Source of the DNA: Flagellimonas nanhaiensis
Lineage (GTDB): Bacteria; Bacteroidota; Bacteroidia; Flavobacteriales; Flavobacteriaceae
Assembly (NCBI RefSeq): GCF_003382275.1
Contig: NZ_QTJX01000002.1
Coordinates: forward strand, 744,001 to 808,000
Direction: 5' to 3'
DNA: 64,000 bases
The notes beneath the pieces are model-generated. The model was not told where the DNA came from. It did no database searches and worked only from the letters and a program-made list of their open reading frames with translations. Positions 16,883-26,268 of the stretch are shown here, one piece after another; within the stretch, counting starts at the first letter, position 1, and each line of letters starts with the position of its first letter. The translations under genes and the position numbers were made by a program.

Positions 16883-16907
16883 GCTGTAACGGTTGGTTAC
16901 AGCTTTT
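16883..16907 (+). terminator. Hairpin between atpE and atpF (leaky terminator or mRNA 3' stabiliser)
   Basis: A perfect 8-bp stem GCTGTAAC/GTTACAGC with loop ggttg, followed by only TTTT. The atpF gene starts 46 bp downstream, so full termination is unlikely. Such a structure could raise atpE mRNA relative to downstream genes, fitting the c-ring's need for many copies. Confidence 0.5.
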
Positions 16908-16949
16908 GCTTGGTTTAAGAATTCAAAGTATAAAAGCACAGATTAGATT

Positions 16950-17450
16950 ATGGAAAAGTTATTGGAAGAGTTTTCGTTGGGATTGTTTTTCTGGCAGACT
17001 TTATTGTTCGGACTATTGTTGTTCCTACTTTGGAAGTTTGCATGGAAACCAATTCTCAATGCCATCAACGATCGTGAGGAAGGCATCAAAAATGCCTTGG
17101 ATGCTGCAGAAGAGGCCAAAAAGGAAATGCAGAACGTTACGGCCGATAGCGAAAAGTTATTGAAAGAAGCAAGAGCGGAAAGGGAGTCCATGCTCAAGGA
17201 AGCCAGGGAAATCAAAGATAAGATTGTTGCCGATGCCAAAGAGCAGGCCCAGGTAGAAGGAGATAAGATGATCAAACAGGCCCAGGCTACCATAGAAAGT
17301 GAAAAGAAAGCCGCAGTTGCCGATATTAAGGAACAAGTGGCCAATCTTTCCATTGAGATTGCTGAAAAGGTGATTAAAGAAGAACTGTCCGACAAGAAGA
17401 AACAACAGAAGTTGGTGGATGATATGTTGGGCGACATCAAATTGAACTAA
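16950..17450 (+). CDS. atpF: F0F1 ATP synthase subunit b
   Basis: This 166-residue protein has one N-terminal membrane helix (about 9-28, GLFFWQTLLFGLLLFLLWKF) followed by a long, highly charged coiled coil (DREEGIKNALDAAEEAKKEM...). This is the peripheral stalk that links F0 to F1. It is followed after 6 bp by atpH. Confidence 0.95.
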   Translation: MEKLLEEFSLGLFFWQTLLFGLLLFLLWKFAWKPILNAINDREEGIKNALDAAEEAKKEMQNVTADSEKLLKEARAERESMLKEAREIKDKIVADAKEQAQVEGDKMIKQAQATIESEKKAAVADIKEQVANLSIEIAEKVIKEELSDKKKQQKLVDDMLGDIKLN

Positions 17451-17456
17451 GAGCAC

Positions 17457-17996
17457 ATGAACCAAAATAGGGCAGCCGTACGCTACGCAAAAGCAACCTT
17501 GGATTTCGCTATCGAAAAGAAAGCAGCAGACGCTGTTGAAAAAGATATGCGTGACATTGCTGCTGTGATCACGGATAACGCTGATTTGCAAAATCTTTTG
17601 GAAAGCCCCGTTGTAAAGGCCGAAGTGAAGAGGAATGCATTGATGGAAGTGTTTAAAGGGTGCAATGAAATTTCAAAAGGCTTGATCGGCACATTGACCG
17701 ACAACAAAAGAATTGGAATGCTTCAAGAAGTAGCTTATAAGTACATCATTCTTCATGAAAAACTTAAGGGAGAAGATGTGGCCTATGTGACCACGGCAGT
17801 TCCCTTGACGGCGGACCTTGAAAAGAAAGTACTGGCCCAAGTGGCCAAAATGACAGGGAACAAAGTCTCTGTTGAAAATAAAATTGACGAGAGCATCATC
17901 GGAGGATTTGTGTTGCGTGTAGGAGATTTGCAATATGATGCAAGCGTCTCGAACAAATTGAACGGATTAAAAAGAGAATTTACAAATAGTCTATAA
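17457..17996 (+). CDS. atpH: F0F1 ATP synthase subunit delta
   Basis: This 179-residue protein starts [21 protein letters not shown] (the typical RYAxAL-like opening) and ends in [33 protein letters not shown], matching the delta C-terminal signature. It caps the F1 alpha/beta hexamer and binds the b stalk. It lies 2 bp before atpA. Confidence 0.95.
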   Translation: MNQNRAAVRYAKATLDFAIEKKAADAVEKDMRDIAAVITDNADLQNLLESPVVKAEVKRNALMEVFKGCNEISKGLIGTLTDNKRIGMLQEVAYKYIILHEKLKGEDVAYVTTAVPLTADLEKKVLAQVAKMTGNKVSVENKIDESIIGGFVLRVGDLQYDASVSNKLNGLKREFTNSL

Positions 17997-17998
17997 AA

Positions 17999-19579
17999 AT
18001 GGCAGGAGTAAAAGCCGCTGAGGTATCAGCAATTTTGAAAAAACAATTATCTGGTTTTGAAGCTACCGCTTCATTGGACGAAGTAGGTACCGTATTGCAG
18101 GTGGGTGATGGTATTGCCCGTGTGTATGGTCTTTCCAATGCACAATACGGAGAGCTTGTGGAGTTTGATGGCGGAATGCAGGGAATTGTTCTGAACCTTG
18201 AAGAAGATAACGTTGGTGTGGTTTTGTTGGGTCCGTCCAAAGAAATTGTGGAAGGCGCAACGGTAAAAAGAACACAACGTATTGCATCTATTAATGTTGG
18301 AGAAGGCATTGTAGGTCGTGTAGTGGATACTTTGGGTACTCCCATTGACGGAAAAGGACCAATAGCCGGAGACACATTTGAAATGCCATTGGAACGTAAA
18401 GCTCCTGGGGTAATTTACCGTCAACCGGTAAACGAGCCATTACAGACTGGAGTTAAAGCTGTTGATGCAATGATTCCGATTGGTAGAGGACAGCGTGAGT
18501 TGGTAATCGGTGACCGTCAGACAGGTAAGACAACGGTTTGTATCGATACCATTTTGAATCAGAAAGAGTTTTTCGATGCTGGTGAGCCAGTATACTGTAT
18601 CTATGTTGCAGTTGGACAAAAAGCATCAACTGTTGCGGCCATTGCCAAGACTTTGGAAGATAAAGGTGCTTTGGCCTATACCACAATTGTTGCGGCTAAT
18701 GCTTCTGACCCTGCACCTATGCAGGTATATGCTCCTTTTGCCGGTGCAGCGATTGGAGAGTACTTCAGGGATACAGGTCGTCCAGCTTTGATTATCTATG
18801 ATGATTTATCAAAACAAGCGGTTGCCTATCGTGAGGTATCCTTGTTGTTAAGAAGACCTCCAGGACGTGAAGCTTACCCTGGTGACGTATTCTACCTACA
18901 CTCAAGATTGTTGGAGCGTGCTGCCAAGGTCATCAATGACGACAATGTGGCAAAAAACATGAACGACCTTCCAGATGCGCTGAAATCCAAAGTAAAAGGA
19001 GGAGGTTCACTTACCGCACTTCCAATTATTGAAACACAGGCAGGTGACGTATCAGCATATATCCCAACCAACGTAATTTCCATTACCGATGGTCAGATTT
19101 TCTTGGAGCAAGATTTGTTTAACCAAGGTGTTCGTCCTGCAATTAACGTAGGTATCTCCGTTTCCCGTGTGGGTGGTTCGGCTCAGATTAAGTCTATGAA
19201 AAAAGTGGCAGGTACCCTGAAATTGGACCAGGCCCAGTTCCGTGAATTGGAAGCCTTTGCCAAGTTTGGTTCCGATTTGGATGCTGCGACCTTGAACGTA
19301 ATTGAAAAAGGACGTAGAAACGTTGAGATTTTGAAGCAGGCCCAAAACGACCCATACACAGTTGAAGATCAGGTTGCGATTATTTTCGCTGGATCTAAAA
19401 ACTTGTTGAGGGATGTTCCTGTAGACAAGGTAAAAGAATTTGAAAGAGATTTCATCGAGTTCATGAACGCTAAGCACAGAGGTATTTTAGATACGCTAAA
19501 AGCTGGTAAATTGACCGATGAGGTTACTGATACGTTGACCTCGGTTTGTAAGGACCTTGCAGGGAAGTACAAAGCATAA
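17999..19579 (+). CDS. atpA: F0F1 ATP synthase subunit alpha
   Basis: This 526-residue protein has the Walker A-like GDRQTGKT, the [47 protein letters not shown] catalytic/signature region (read in parts), and a C-terminal helical domain. It forms the non-catalytic nucleotide sites of F1. Start spacing is 2 bp after atpH. The atpD (beta) and atpC (epsilon) genes are not in this operon, as is usual for Flavobacteriia. Confidence 0.97.
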   Translation: MAGVKAAEVSAILKKQLSGFEATASLDEVGTVLQVGDGIARVYGLSNAQYGELVEFDGGMQGIVLNLEEDNVGVVLLGPSKEIVEGATVKRTQRIASINVGEGIVGRVVDTLGTPIDGKGPIAGDTFEMPLERKAPGVIYRQPVNEPLQTGVKAVDAMIPIGRGQRELVIGDRQTGKTTVCIDTILNQKEFFDAGEPVYCIYVAVGQKASTVAAIAKTLEDKGALAYTTIVAANASDPAPMQVYAPFAGAAIGEYFRDTGRPALIIYDDLSKQAVAYREVSLLLRRPPGREAYPGDVFYLHSRLLERAAKVINDDNVAKNMNDLPDALKSKVKGGGSLTALPIIETQAGDVSAYIPTNVISITDGQIFLEQDLFNQGVRPAINVGISVSRVGGSAQIKSMKKVAGTLKLDQAQFRELEAFAKFGSDLDAATLNVIEKGRRNVEILKQAQNDPYTVEDQVAIIFAGSKNLLRDVPVDKVKEFERDFIEFMNAKHRGILDTLKAGKLTDEVTDTLTSVCKDLAGKYKA

Positions 19580-19584
19580 TAATT

Positions 19585-19669
19585 GTCATTCCCGCTGTCA
19601 TCCTGAGCGTAGTCGAAGGAAAGCGGGAAATCCATAACAAAAAAGATTCCGCATCAAGTGCGGAATGAC
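19585..19669. repeat. REP-like palindromic element between atpA and atpG
   Basis: The outer ends GTCATTCC and GGAATGAC are inverted. Inside are a GTCATTCCCGC...GCGGGAAATCC pair around a GTCATCCTGAGCGTAGTCGAAGG core, and a clean hairpin ATTCCGC/GCGGAAT (19646-19666). It fills the 100-bp atpA-atpG gap and must be transcribed with the operon. Confidence 0.65.
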
Positions 19670-19679
19670 AAAGTAGAAT

Positions 19680-20540
19680 ATGGCAAACTTAAAGGAAATA
19701 CGAAATAGAATAGCTTCGGTTTCATCAACGATGCAGATTACCAGTGCCATGAAAATGGTATCTGCTGCCAAGTTGAAAAAAGCCCAGGATGCCATTACGG
19801 CCATGAGGCCCTATGCTAATAAGCTTACCGAACTCTTGCAGGGATTGAGCGCAAGTTTGGATGGTGACGCAGGGAGCAAGTTTGCTGATAATAGAGCCGT
19901 CAACAAAGTGCTGATTGTTGCCATTACCTCCAACAGAGGTCTTTGTGGTGCCTTCAATTCAAACATCATTAAACAAACGAATGCATTGGTAGAAACTACC
20001 TATGCAGGCAAGCAGGTTGATGTTTTGGCCATAGGCAAGAAGGGGAACGATATTTTGGCAAAGAGGCATAATGTTGTTGCCAATCACAGTGAAGTTTTTG
20101 ACGACTTGACCTTTGACGTGGTTTCAGAGATTGCCAAGGACCTTATGGAACATTTTACCGAAGGTAAATACGATAAAATAGAGTTGGTCTACAACAAGTT
20201 CAAGAACGCGGCTACACAAATCATTATGACAGAACAGTTTTTACCGATTGTTCCTGTTGAAGGAAACACTTCCGGTGCTGCCGATTATATTTTTGAACCA
20301 TCCAAACCTGAAATCGTTGAGCAATTAATTCCGAAGTCGTTAAAGACCCAATTGTACAAGGCGGTGCGCGATTCGTTTGCCAGTGAGCACGGTGCACGTA
20401 TGACAGCCATGCACAAGGCAACGGATAACGCAACAGAGCTTCGAGATCAATTGAAGTTGACCTATAACAAAGCAAGACAAGCAGCCATTACCAACGAAAT
20501 CCTTGAAATTGTTGGTGGTGCTGAAGCGCTTAACAATTAA
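19680..20540 (+). CDS. atpG: F0F1 ATP synthase subunit gamma
   Basis: This 286-residue central-stalk subunit starts MANLKEIRNRIASVSSTMQITSAMKMVSAAKLKKAQ (shown in part) and ends with the signature RMTAMHKATDNATELRDQLKL...QAAITNEILEIVGGAEAL. Two long antiparallel helices rotate inside F1. It is last in the operon and is followed by a strong terminator. Confidence 0.96.
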   Translation: MANLKEIRNRIASVSSTMQITSAMKMVSAAKLKKAQDAITAMRPYANKLTELLQGLSASLDGDAGSKFADNRAVNKVLIVAITSNRGLCGAFNSNIIKQTNALVETTYAGKQVDVLAIGKKGNDILAKRHNVVANHSEVFDDLTFDVVSEIAKDLMEHFTEGKYDKIELVYNKFKNAATQIIMTEQFLPIVPVEGNTSGAADYIFEPSKPEIVEQLIPKSLKTQLYKAVRDSFASEHGARMTAMHKATDNATELRDQLKLTYNKARQAAITNEILEIVGGAEALNN

Positions 20541-20560
20541 TAAGAAAGTAAAATCATATA

Positions 20561-20595
20561 AAAAGGGCCGCTTCTTTAGAAGCGGCCCTTTTCTT
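20561..20595 (+). terminator. Intrinsic terminator of the ATP synthase operon
   Basis: A 15-bp perfect stem (AAAAGGGCCGCTTCT/AGAAGCGGCCCTTTT) with a very tight loop, 20 bp after the atpG stop. The A and T runs make it usable in both directions. Confidence 0.9.
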
Positions 20596-20665
20596 TTGGC
20601 ACAATCAAGCACTTTTATACTAAAGGGTTTTACGTAACTTGTAACCACCTTTAAGGCATACCTAT

Positions 20666-22135
20666 TTGAATCCGTTAAAAAAGCTTTTTAAACAAACCTT
20701 TATCTATGGCCTGGCCACGGTATTGCCACGGGTCATTTCCTTTTTCTTGCTTCCCTTGTATACTAGTGTTTTTGAGAATGCGGCAGGATATGGGCAGTAT
20801 ACCAACATCTATGCATGGATAGCAATCTTCAATGTGTTTTTGGCCTATGGTATGGAAACTGCCTTTTTCCGTTTCTACCATAAAAGCGAGGACAAAAAAA
20901 GAGTTGTTTCTACTTCATTGATTTCTTTACTAGGGAGTTCCTTGTTGTTTTTGATTTTGGCACTTTTGGTCCAGGAAAGCTTGGCCAATTTCACAAATAT
21001 CAATCCTGATTATATAAGGTTTACTACATATATTTTGGTATTGGATGCTTTGGTCATTATTCCTTTTGCCTTGTTGAGAGCAAAGGAAAAACCAATGAAG
21101 TATGCAGTGCTAAAGACCATTAATGTGGCCATAAACCTAACTTTCAACGTTTTCTTTTTACTTGTTCTGCCCAAAATGGCCCAAGAATCCGATGGAAGCT
21201 TTTTCAGCTCCATTTACAAAGAAGGATGGGAAATCCAGTATATTTTCATATCAAATATCATAGCAAGTGGATTCACGCTGTTGATCTTACTGCCAACATA
21301 CTTTAAAGTTTCCTATAAGTTCGATGCTGCGTTATGGAAACAAATGATGAAGTACGCTGGTCCGGTCATGATTGCGGGTGTTGCTTTTACCGTTAACGAG
21401 GTCTTGGATAAAATCTTACTGACAGAAATATTGCCTTCGGATATAGCGGAGACCGAAGTGGGCAAGTATGGAGCCTGCTATAAATTGGCCCTCTTCATGA
21501 CCTTGTTCGGAACAGCATTTAGAATGGGTGTTGAACCCTTTTTCTTCAGCCATGCCAAAACCGAAAAGCCACAAAAAACATATGCCCAGATAACCAATTA
21601 CTTCGTTATTCTTGGAAGTGTAATATTGCTCGGAGTGGTGGTATTCATCAATCCACTGGGAAAACTTCTTATTAGAAATTCTACATATTGGGAAGCATTG
21701 GAAATAGTTCCAATAATTTTATTGGCAAGCTTCTGTCTGGGAGTTTATCACAATCTTTCGGTTTGGTATAAAATAACAGACCAAACCAAATTTGGGGCTT
21801 ATATTTCCTCAATAGGGGCATTGATTACTTTGATCATCAACATTGGCCTTATTCCCACTATAGGATATATGGCATCAGCCTTAGCTACTTTGGCAGCCTA
21901 TGGTAGCATGATGGTTTTGTCCTATTACTTTGGAAGAAAATACTATCCCGTGCCCTACAACATGCGAAAAATAATCTTCTATTCCTCGGTTTCCATTGTG
22001 TTTTCTGCTCTTTCTTTCTACGTTTTTAATAGAAATTTAATAGCTGGTGGCCTACTACTTTTGTTATTTTTGATGTTAGTTTATAAAATGGAAGGAGATA
22101 AACTGAAGACCATACTGTTACAACGTGAAAATTAA
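20666..22135 (+). CDS. Polysaccharide flippase / MATE-like membrane protein
   Basis: This 489-residue protein from TTG 20666 has about 14 hydrophobic helices and begins [29 protein letters not shown], the opening of Wzx/MurJ-like polysaccharide biosynthesis proteins. It probably flips an undecaprenyl-linked glycan across the inner membrane. It overlaps dut by 11 bp and starts an operon with dut and a sugar nucleotidyltransferase, which supports a glycan role. The substrate is unknown. Confidence 0.85.
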   Translation: MNPLKKLFKQTFIYGLATVLPRVISFFLLPLYTSVFENAAGYGQYTNIYAWIAIFNVFLAYGMETAFFRFYHKSEDKKRVVSTSLISLLGSSLLFLILALLVQESLANFTNINPDYIRFTTYILVLDALVIIPFALLRAKEKPMKYAVLKTINVAINLTFNVFFLLVLPKMAQESDGSFFSSIYKEGWEIQYIFISNIIASGFTLLILLPTYFKVSYKFDAALWKQMMKYAGPVMIAGVAFTVNEVLDKILLTEILPSDIAETEVGKYGACYKLALFMTLFGTAFRMGVEPFFFSHAKTEKPQKTYAQITNYFVILGSVILLGVVVFINPLGKLLIRNSTYWEALEIVPIILLASFCLGVYHNLSVWYKITDQTKFGAYISSIGALITLIINIGLIPTIGYMASALATLAAYGSMMVLSYYFGRKYYPVPYNMRKIIFYSSVSIVFSALSFYVFNRNLIAGGLLLLLFLMLVYKMEGDKLKTILLQREN

Positions 22136-22559
22136 GATCATAAACAAATCAAGTCATGCTCTACCAGGCTATGAAACCATTGCCTCTGCTGGAATGGACC
22201 TAAGAGCAAATATAGATACTTCAATAACCCTAAAACCTTTGGAAAGGACCATTGTACCTACGGGACTATACCTGGAACTTCCTGTAGGTTATGAGGCCCA
22301 AGTACGCCCCCGAAGCGGATTGGCGGCCAAAAAAGGAATTACGGTGCTCAATGCCCCAGGAACCGTTGATGCCGATTATCGTGGCGAGGTGGGCGTAATA
22401 TTGGTCAATCTTTCCTCCGATGATTTTGTTATCGAAAATGGAGAACGGGTGGCCCAAATGGTCATAGCCAAACACGAACGGGCCGAGTGGGAAGAGGTAG
22501 AAGCCCTTTCAGAAACAGATAGGGGTGCTGGTGGATTTGGAAGCACCGGTAAAAATTAA
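22125..22559 (+). CDS. dut: dUTP diphosphatase
   Basis: This 144-residue trimeric dUTPase starts at GTG 22125 inside the flippase 3' end. The five conserved motifs are visible: [43 protein letters not shown]; and the Gly-rich C-terminal arm [11 protein letters not shown]. It removes dUTP and supplies dUMP for thymidylate synthesis. The overlap suggests translational coupling with the flippase. Confidence 0.97.
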   Translation: MKIKIINKSSHALPGYETIASAGMDLRANIDTSITLKPLERTIVPTGLYLELPVGYEAQVRPRSGLAAKKGITVLNAPGTVDADYRGEVGVILVNLSSDDFVIENGERVAQMVIAKHERAEWEEVEALSETDRGAGGFGSTGKN

Positions 22560-22565
22560 CACATT

Positions 22566-23516
22566 ATGAAATACTTTTTTCTGATTTTTTGTGTGTTTCT
22601 AACCAGCGCAAATTCCTTTGCGCAGAATCAAATTGAGCAAATCTCCAAAGAAGCATGTCCATGTATTGGTGGAATCAGCACAGGTATAAAGGAAAAGAAG
22701 AAATTCAAAAAAATAAAAGAATGTATTTCATCATCAATTTTGACCGTACAGATGAAAAATAGTCTGTTGAAGATGACTTCAAAAGTAAAAGATACGCTTG
22801 ACCATTACGCTTCGAGTGAATTACCAGATTCTTTGCAAATTAAAGATGAGAACAACATCATCATTGAGATGGATAAGGATTACGATGAGGTAGAAGAACA
22901 CCTTCTTCGCAATTGTGATGCTATGAAGACTTTAATGGCTTCCAGTGATGTTGAAAGTAGAAATTCAGTTTCAAATAAGAAAAATGCTAAAGAGCATTAT
23001 GATAAAGGTCAAATGTTTTTTTCAGAAGGAAAATATGCCATTGCAATTGAACACTACAAAAATGCTGTTGAAGAAGATTCCAAGTTTGCTTTTGCATGGG
23101 ATATGATAGGGTACAGTTATAGGAAACTTGAAGAATATGATAAAGCAATCCACAACTATGAAAAATCACTCGAAATAGACCCTAAAGGAAAAATGCCGTT
23201 GATCAATATTGCATATGCATATGAATATAAAAATGACTTGGACAATGCAATAAAAGCAATGAACAATTACATTGAGGTTTATCCAGATGAAGCGGAGGGA
23301 TACTATGGGAGGGGACGGTTATATCATCTTGAGGGAGATTATGAACAAGCTCTGGATGATACTATGAAAGCCTATATAATATATTCTAAAATGAACTCAC
23401 CATATGCTAGGGATGCGGAACATAACCTAGGGATGTTCTATAATGAACTCAAAGAAGCAGGAAGACTAGAAATTTTTGAAACAATTGCGAAAAAACATAA
23501 TATCCAAATCAATTAA
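22566..23516 (+). CDS. Secreted TPR-repeat protein
   Basis: This 316-residue protein has a signal peptide (MKYFFLIFCVFLTSANSFAQ), a Cys-containing region (EACPCIGGI...KECISSS, about 28-58), then TPR units from about residue 140 (AKEHYDKGQMFFSEGKYAIAIEHYKNAVEED; AWDMIGYSYRKLEEYDKAIHNYEKSLEIDP; and more; quoted in pieces). It is probably periplasmic and mediates protein contacts. Its composition is AT-richer than the flanking dut and nucleotidyltransferase genes, suggesting a later insertion into the operon. No specific function can be assigned. Confidence 0.75.
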   Translation: MKYFFLIFCVFLTSANSFAQNQIEQISKEACPCIGGISTGIKEKKKFKKIKECISSSILTVQMKNSLLKMTSKVKDTLDHYASSELPDSLQIKDENNIIIEMDKDYDEVEEHLLRNCDAMKTLMASSDVESRNSVSNKKNAKEHYDKGQMFFSEGKYAIAIEHYKNAVEEDSKFAFAWDMIGYSYRKLEEYDKAIHNYEKSLEIDPKGKMPLINIAYAYEYKNDLDNAIKAMNNYIEVYPDEAEGYYGRGRLYHLEGDYEQALDDTMKAYIIYSKMNSPYARDAEHNLGMFYNELKEAGRLEIFETIAKKHNIQIN

Positions 23517-23519
23517 AAT

Positions 23520-24536
23520 ATGAAAATAATTGTCCCGATGGCGGGAAGAGGTTCCCGATTGAGACCACATACCCTAACAGTACCTAAACCATTGATTCCG
23601 GTTGCGGGCACACCCATTGTGCATCGTTTGGTAAGCGATATTGCCAAGGTCTTGGGAGAACCCATTGAAGAGGTGGCCTTTATTTTAGGAGACCCCGCCT
23701 TTTTTGGCGATGATGTGGTGAAAAGTTTGATGAACCTCGCAGAAAGTTTGGGTGCCAAAGGATCCATTTACAGACAGGATGAACCTTTGGGAACCGGACA
23801 TGCCATTATGAGTGCTAAAGAATCCTTGAGCGGACCTGCAGTAATTGCCTACGCGGATACTCTGATTAGGGCCGATTTTGATTTGGACAAATCTGCCGAC
23901 AGTGTCATTTGGGTAAAACAAGTTGAAAACCCAGAAGCATACGGGGTAGTCAATTTAAATGCAGAAAAGGAGATTGTGGAATTGGTAGAGAAGCCCAAGG
24001 AGTTTGTTTCTGATTTGGCGGTTATAGGCATCTATTATTTTAAAGATGTTGGAGTATTGAAAAATGAACTACAATATGTATTAGAAAATGATATTACCCA
24101 TGGCGGAGAATATCAGATCAATGATGGAATCAAACGGATGATGGAGAAGGGCATGAAATTTGTGCCTGGAAAAGTAGATGAATGGATGGATTGCGGTAAT
24201 AAGACTGTGACCGTGGAGACCAATCAGCGAATGTTGGAATTTTTGGAAAAAGATGGAGAAGATTTGATTGCAAATTCCGTTATAAAAGAGAATGCCAATA
24301 TTATTGAGCCCTGTTTCATAGGGGAGAATGTAGTGGTCAAAAACAGTACCATAGGACCCTATGTTTCGGTAGGAGCAAGTACGGTAGTTGAGAATTCCAC
24401 GGTCAAGAATAGCTTGATCCAAGCCAACACCAAAATCTCCAATGCCAATTTGGACAACGCCATGATTGGCAACCATGTTGTTTTTGATGGTAACTTTGAA
24501 ACCATAAGCATAGGAGATTATAGCGTTTTGGAATAG
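23520..24536 (+). CDS. Sugar-phosphate nucleotidyltransferase with hexapeptide-repeat domain
   Basis: This 338-residue protein has an N-terminal nucleotidyltransferase domain with MAGRGSRLRPHTLTVPKPLIP (GxGxRLRPxT...PKP), then EPLGTGHAI and a YADTLIRAD metal region. Its C-terminal left-handed beta-helix (about 255-338) carries repeats such as ENVVVKNSTIGPYVSVGAS. It activates a hexose-1-phosphate with UTP or dTTP; the exact sugar is not decided by sequence. The adjacent flippase suggests it feeds glycan synthesis. Confidence 0.85.
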   Translation: MKIIVPMAGRGSRLRPHTLTVPKPLIPVAGTPIVHRLVSDIAKVLGEPIEEVAFILGDPAFFGDDVVKSLMNLAESLGAKGSIYRQDEPLGTGHAIMSAKESLSGPAVIAYADTLIRADFDLDKSADSVIWVKQVENPEAYGVVNLNAEKEIVELVEKPKEFVSDLAVIGIYYFKDVGVLKNELQYVLENDITHGGEYQINDGIKRMMEKGMKFVPGKVDEWMDCGNKTVTVETNQRMLEFLEKDGEDLIANSVIKENANIIEPCFIGENVVVKNSTIGPYVSVGASTVVENSTVKNSLIQANTKISNANLDNAMIGNHVVFDGNFETISIGDYSVLE

Positions 24537-24549
24537 AGAATACTAAGTC

Positions 24550-25473
24550 ATGAAAAAGAGGTTTCTTCTTTTGGGATGTTTGGCCTTATCAATATTGGTA
24601 GGACAGTCACTTTATGCCCAAGAAGAACAGAGCGCTGAAGTTTTTCTAGAAGAATATACCGATGAGTTCCAAGAGAATTTTTTTGAAGCACTCAAACAAA
24701 AAGGAATTCAAAACTACGACCGCGCAATCAATTTACTGATAAAATGCAAGCAGCTAGAACCCTCAAATAGTGTAATTGATTACGAACTGGGCAAGATGTA
24801 TTGTCTGGACAAACAATACATCAAAGGTGAAGAATACGCCATTGAAGCCTTGATAGCTCAACCCACAGATTTTTGGTACTTGGAGAGCCTCATCAATGTC
24901 TTGGAAAAACAAGGAAAACCCTTGGAATCAGTCCAGGCAAGTATTCCCTACGAAAACAGGAAACTGAAAGAAAACTTGGCCGTGGTTTACTTCAGGAAAA
25001 AGAATTACGATGACGCCAAAAAGGTATTGCTCGAATTGGGTAAATCTAAGTTTACGGACCAATTAACGGCCAAAATCAATGATTCCATACAACAAAAAGA
25101 AAAGAAGCTTGTTGTGCACCCAACTAAACAAGACCCGGGTATTGCCAATGAAGATGACCCTGTTGCTGACTATAGTGGCAGGATAGAACAAATGCTTTTG
25201 GAATCTGATTATGAAGAAATGAAGGCCATTTCCAAGGAAGCTTTGGATGCATATCCTTTGCAACCGTATTTTTACTATGCTTATGGCACTGCGCTAAATA
25301 GAACTTCGGACGCAACTAAAGCAATAACCGTTTTGGAGAGCGGGTTGGATTATTTGTTGGATGACGGCCAATTGGCCAATAAAATATATGGGGAACTTTC
25401 CAATGCCTACAGAAGTATCGGGAATGCAACAAAGGCTAATGAGTATGCCAATAAAATAAAACAAGGACTATGA
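24550..25473 (+). CDS. Exported TPR-repeat protein
   Basis: This 307-residue protein has a signal peptide (MKKRFLLLGCLALSILVGQSLYAQ), then TPR-like helical pairs (NYDRAINLLIKCKQLEPSNSVIDYELGKMY; KNYDDAKKVLLELGKS; and a C-terminal YGELSNAYRSIGNATKANEY). It is probably periplasmic. It overlaps the DUF4292 gene by 4 bp (ATGA), so the two are coupled. In related genomes such TPR genes precede DUF4292 and EnvC, pointing to envelope work. Confidence 0.8.
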   Translation: MKKRFLLLGCLALSILVGQSLYAQEEQSAEVFLEEYTDEFQENFFEALKQKGIQNYDRAINLLIKCKQLEPSNSVIDYELGKMYCLDKQYIKGEEYAIEALIAQPTDFWYLESLINVLEKQGKPLESVQASIPYENRKLKENLAVVYFRKKNYDDAKKVLLELGKSKFTDQLTAKINDSIQQKEKKLVVHPTKQDPGIANEDDPVADYSGRIEQMLLESDYEEMKAISKEALDAYPLQPYFYYAYGTALNRTSDATKAITVLESGLDYLLDDGQLANKIYGELSNAYRSIGNATKANEYANKIKQGL

Positions 25474-26267
25474 TCATGGACCGATTTATGCCGAACATAG
25501 GAACATGGATGCGATATATTTTGATAGTAGTATTGGTGGTAGTGCTTGGTGCTTGTAAAAGTGCAAAGACAGTTGTCGGAGGCGAAGTTGATTCTAGACT
25601 GTCCGTAAAAAATATTATTGAAAGTCATTACACTAATCAATCAGATTTTAAGACGTTACGGGGAAGGGTGAAAATTGACTATTCAAATGGCAAGGAAAAC
25701 CAAGGAGTGAATGTGAGCCTTAGGATGGAGAAGGACAAAGTTATTTGGATGAGTGCTCCCCTCGGCATGGTAAAAGCACATATTACACCCCAAAGGGTTT
25801 CATTCTATAACAAGTTGCAAAACGAATATTTTGACGGGGATTTTAGCTATTTAAGTCATCTCTTGGGGACAGAACTGGATTTCGACAAAGTGCAAAACCT
25901 TTTACTGGGCAATGCTGTTTTCGATTTAAGAGAAGAAAAGTACAATTCGGATATAAGTGATGGGAACTATCAGCTGAAACCGAAAAGACCAATGGAATTG
26001 TTCAAGACACTGTTCCAATTGGAGCCCAAAAATTTTAAAATTGCGGCCCAAGAAATCTCGCAGCCAGAAAATGAAAGGCAACTATCAGCTAAATATACCT
26101 ATCAGAATATTTCAGGAAACGTCCTTCCCGAAGAAATTCAAATTGTGGCGGCTGAGAATGGCGACAAGACTACTATTGAACTCAGTTTTCGTAATATGGA
26201 ATTGAACCGAGCATTGAGTTTTCCGTACAAAGTTCCCGAGGGTTACGATAAAATTGTATTAAAGTAA
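25470..26267 (+). CDS. DUF4292 lipoprotein
   Basis: This 265-residue lipoprotein has the lipobox VVLGAC (about residue 28 from the first ATG) and a beta-rich body (FKTLRGRVKIDYSNGKENQGVNVSLRM, VIWMSAPLGMVKAHITPQRVSFYNKL, in pieces) resembling the LolA/LolB-like fold assigned to DUF4292. It may bind lipids or lipoproteins in the periplasm; this is inference. In-frame ATGs at 25476, 25488 and 25506 are alternative starts; 25470 is chosen for the ATGA coupling. Confidence 0.8.
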   Translation: MIMDRFMPNIGTWMRYILIVVLVVVLGACKSAKTVVGGEVDSRLSVKNIIESHYTNQSDFKTLRGRVKIDYSNGKENQGVNVSLRMEKDKVIWMSAPLGMVKAHITPQRVSFYNKLQNEYFDGDFSYLSHLLGTELDFDKVQNLLLGNAVFDLREEKYNSDISDGNYQLKPKRPMELFKTLFQLEPKNFKIAAQEISQPENERQLSAKYTYQNISGNVLPEEIQIVAAENGDKTTIELSFRNMELNRALSFPYKVPEGYDKIVLK

Positions 26268-26268
26268 T

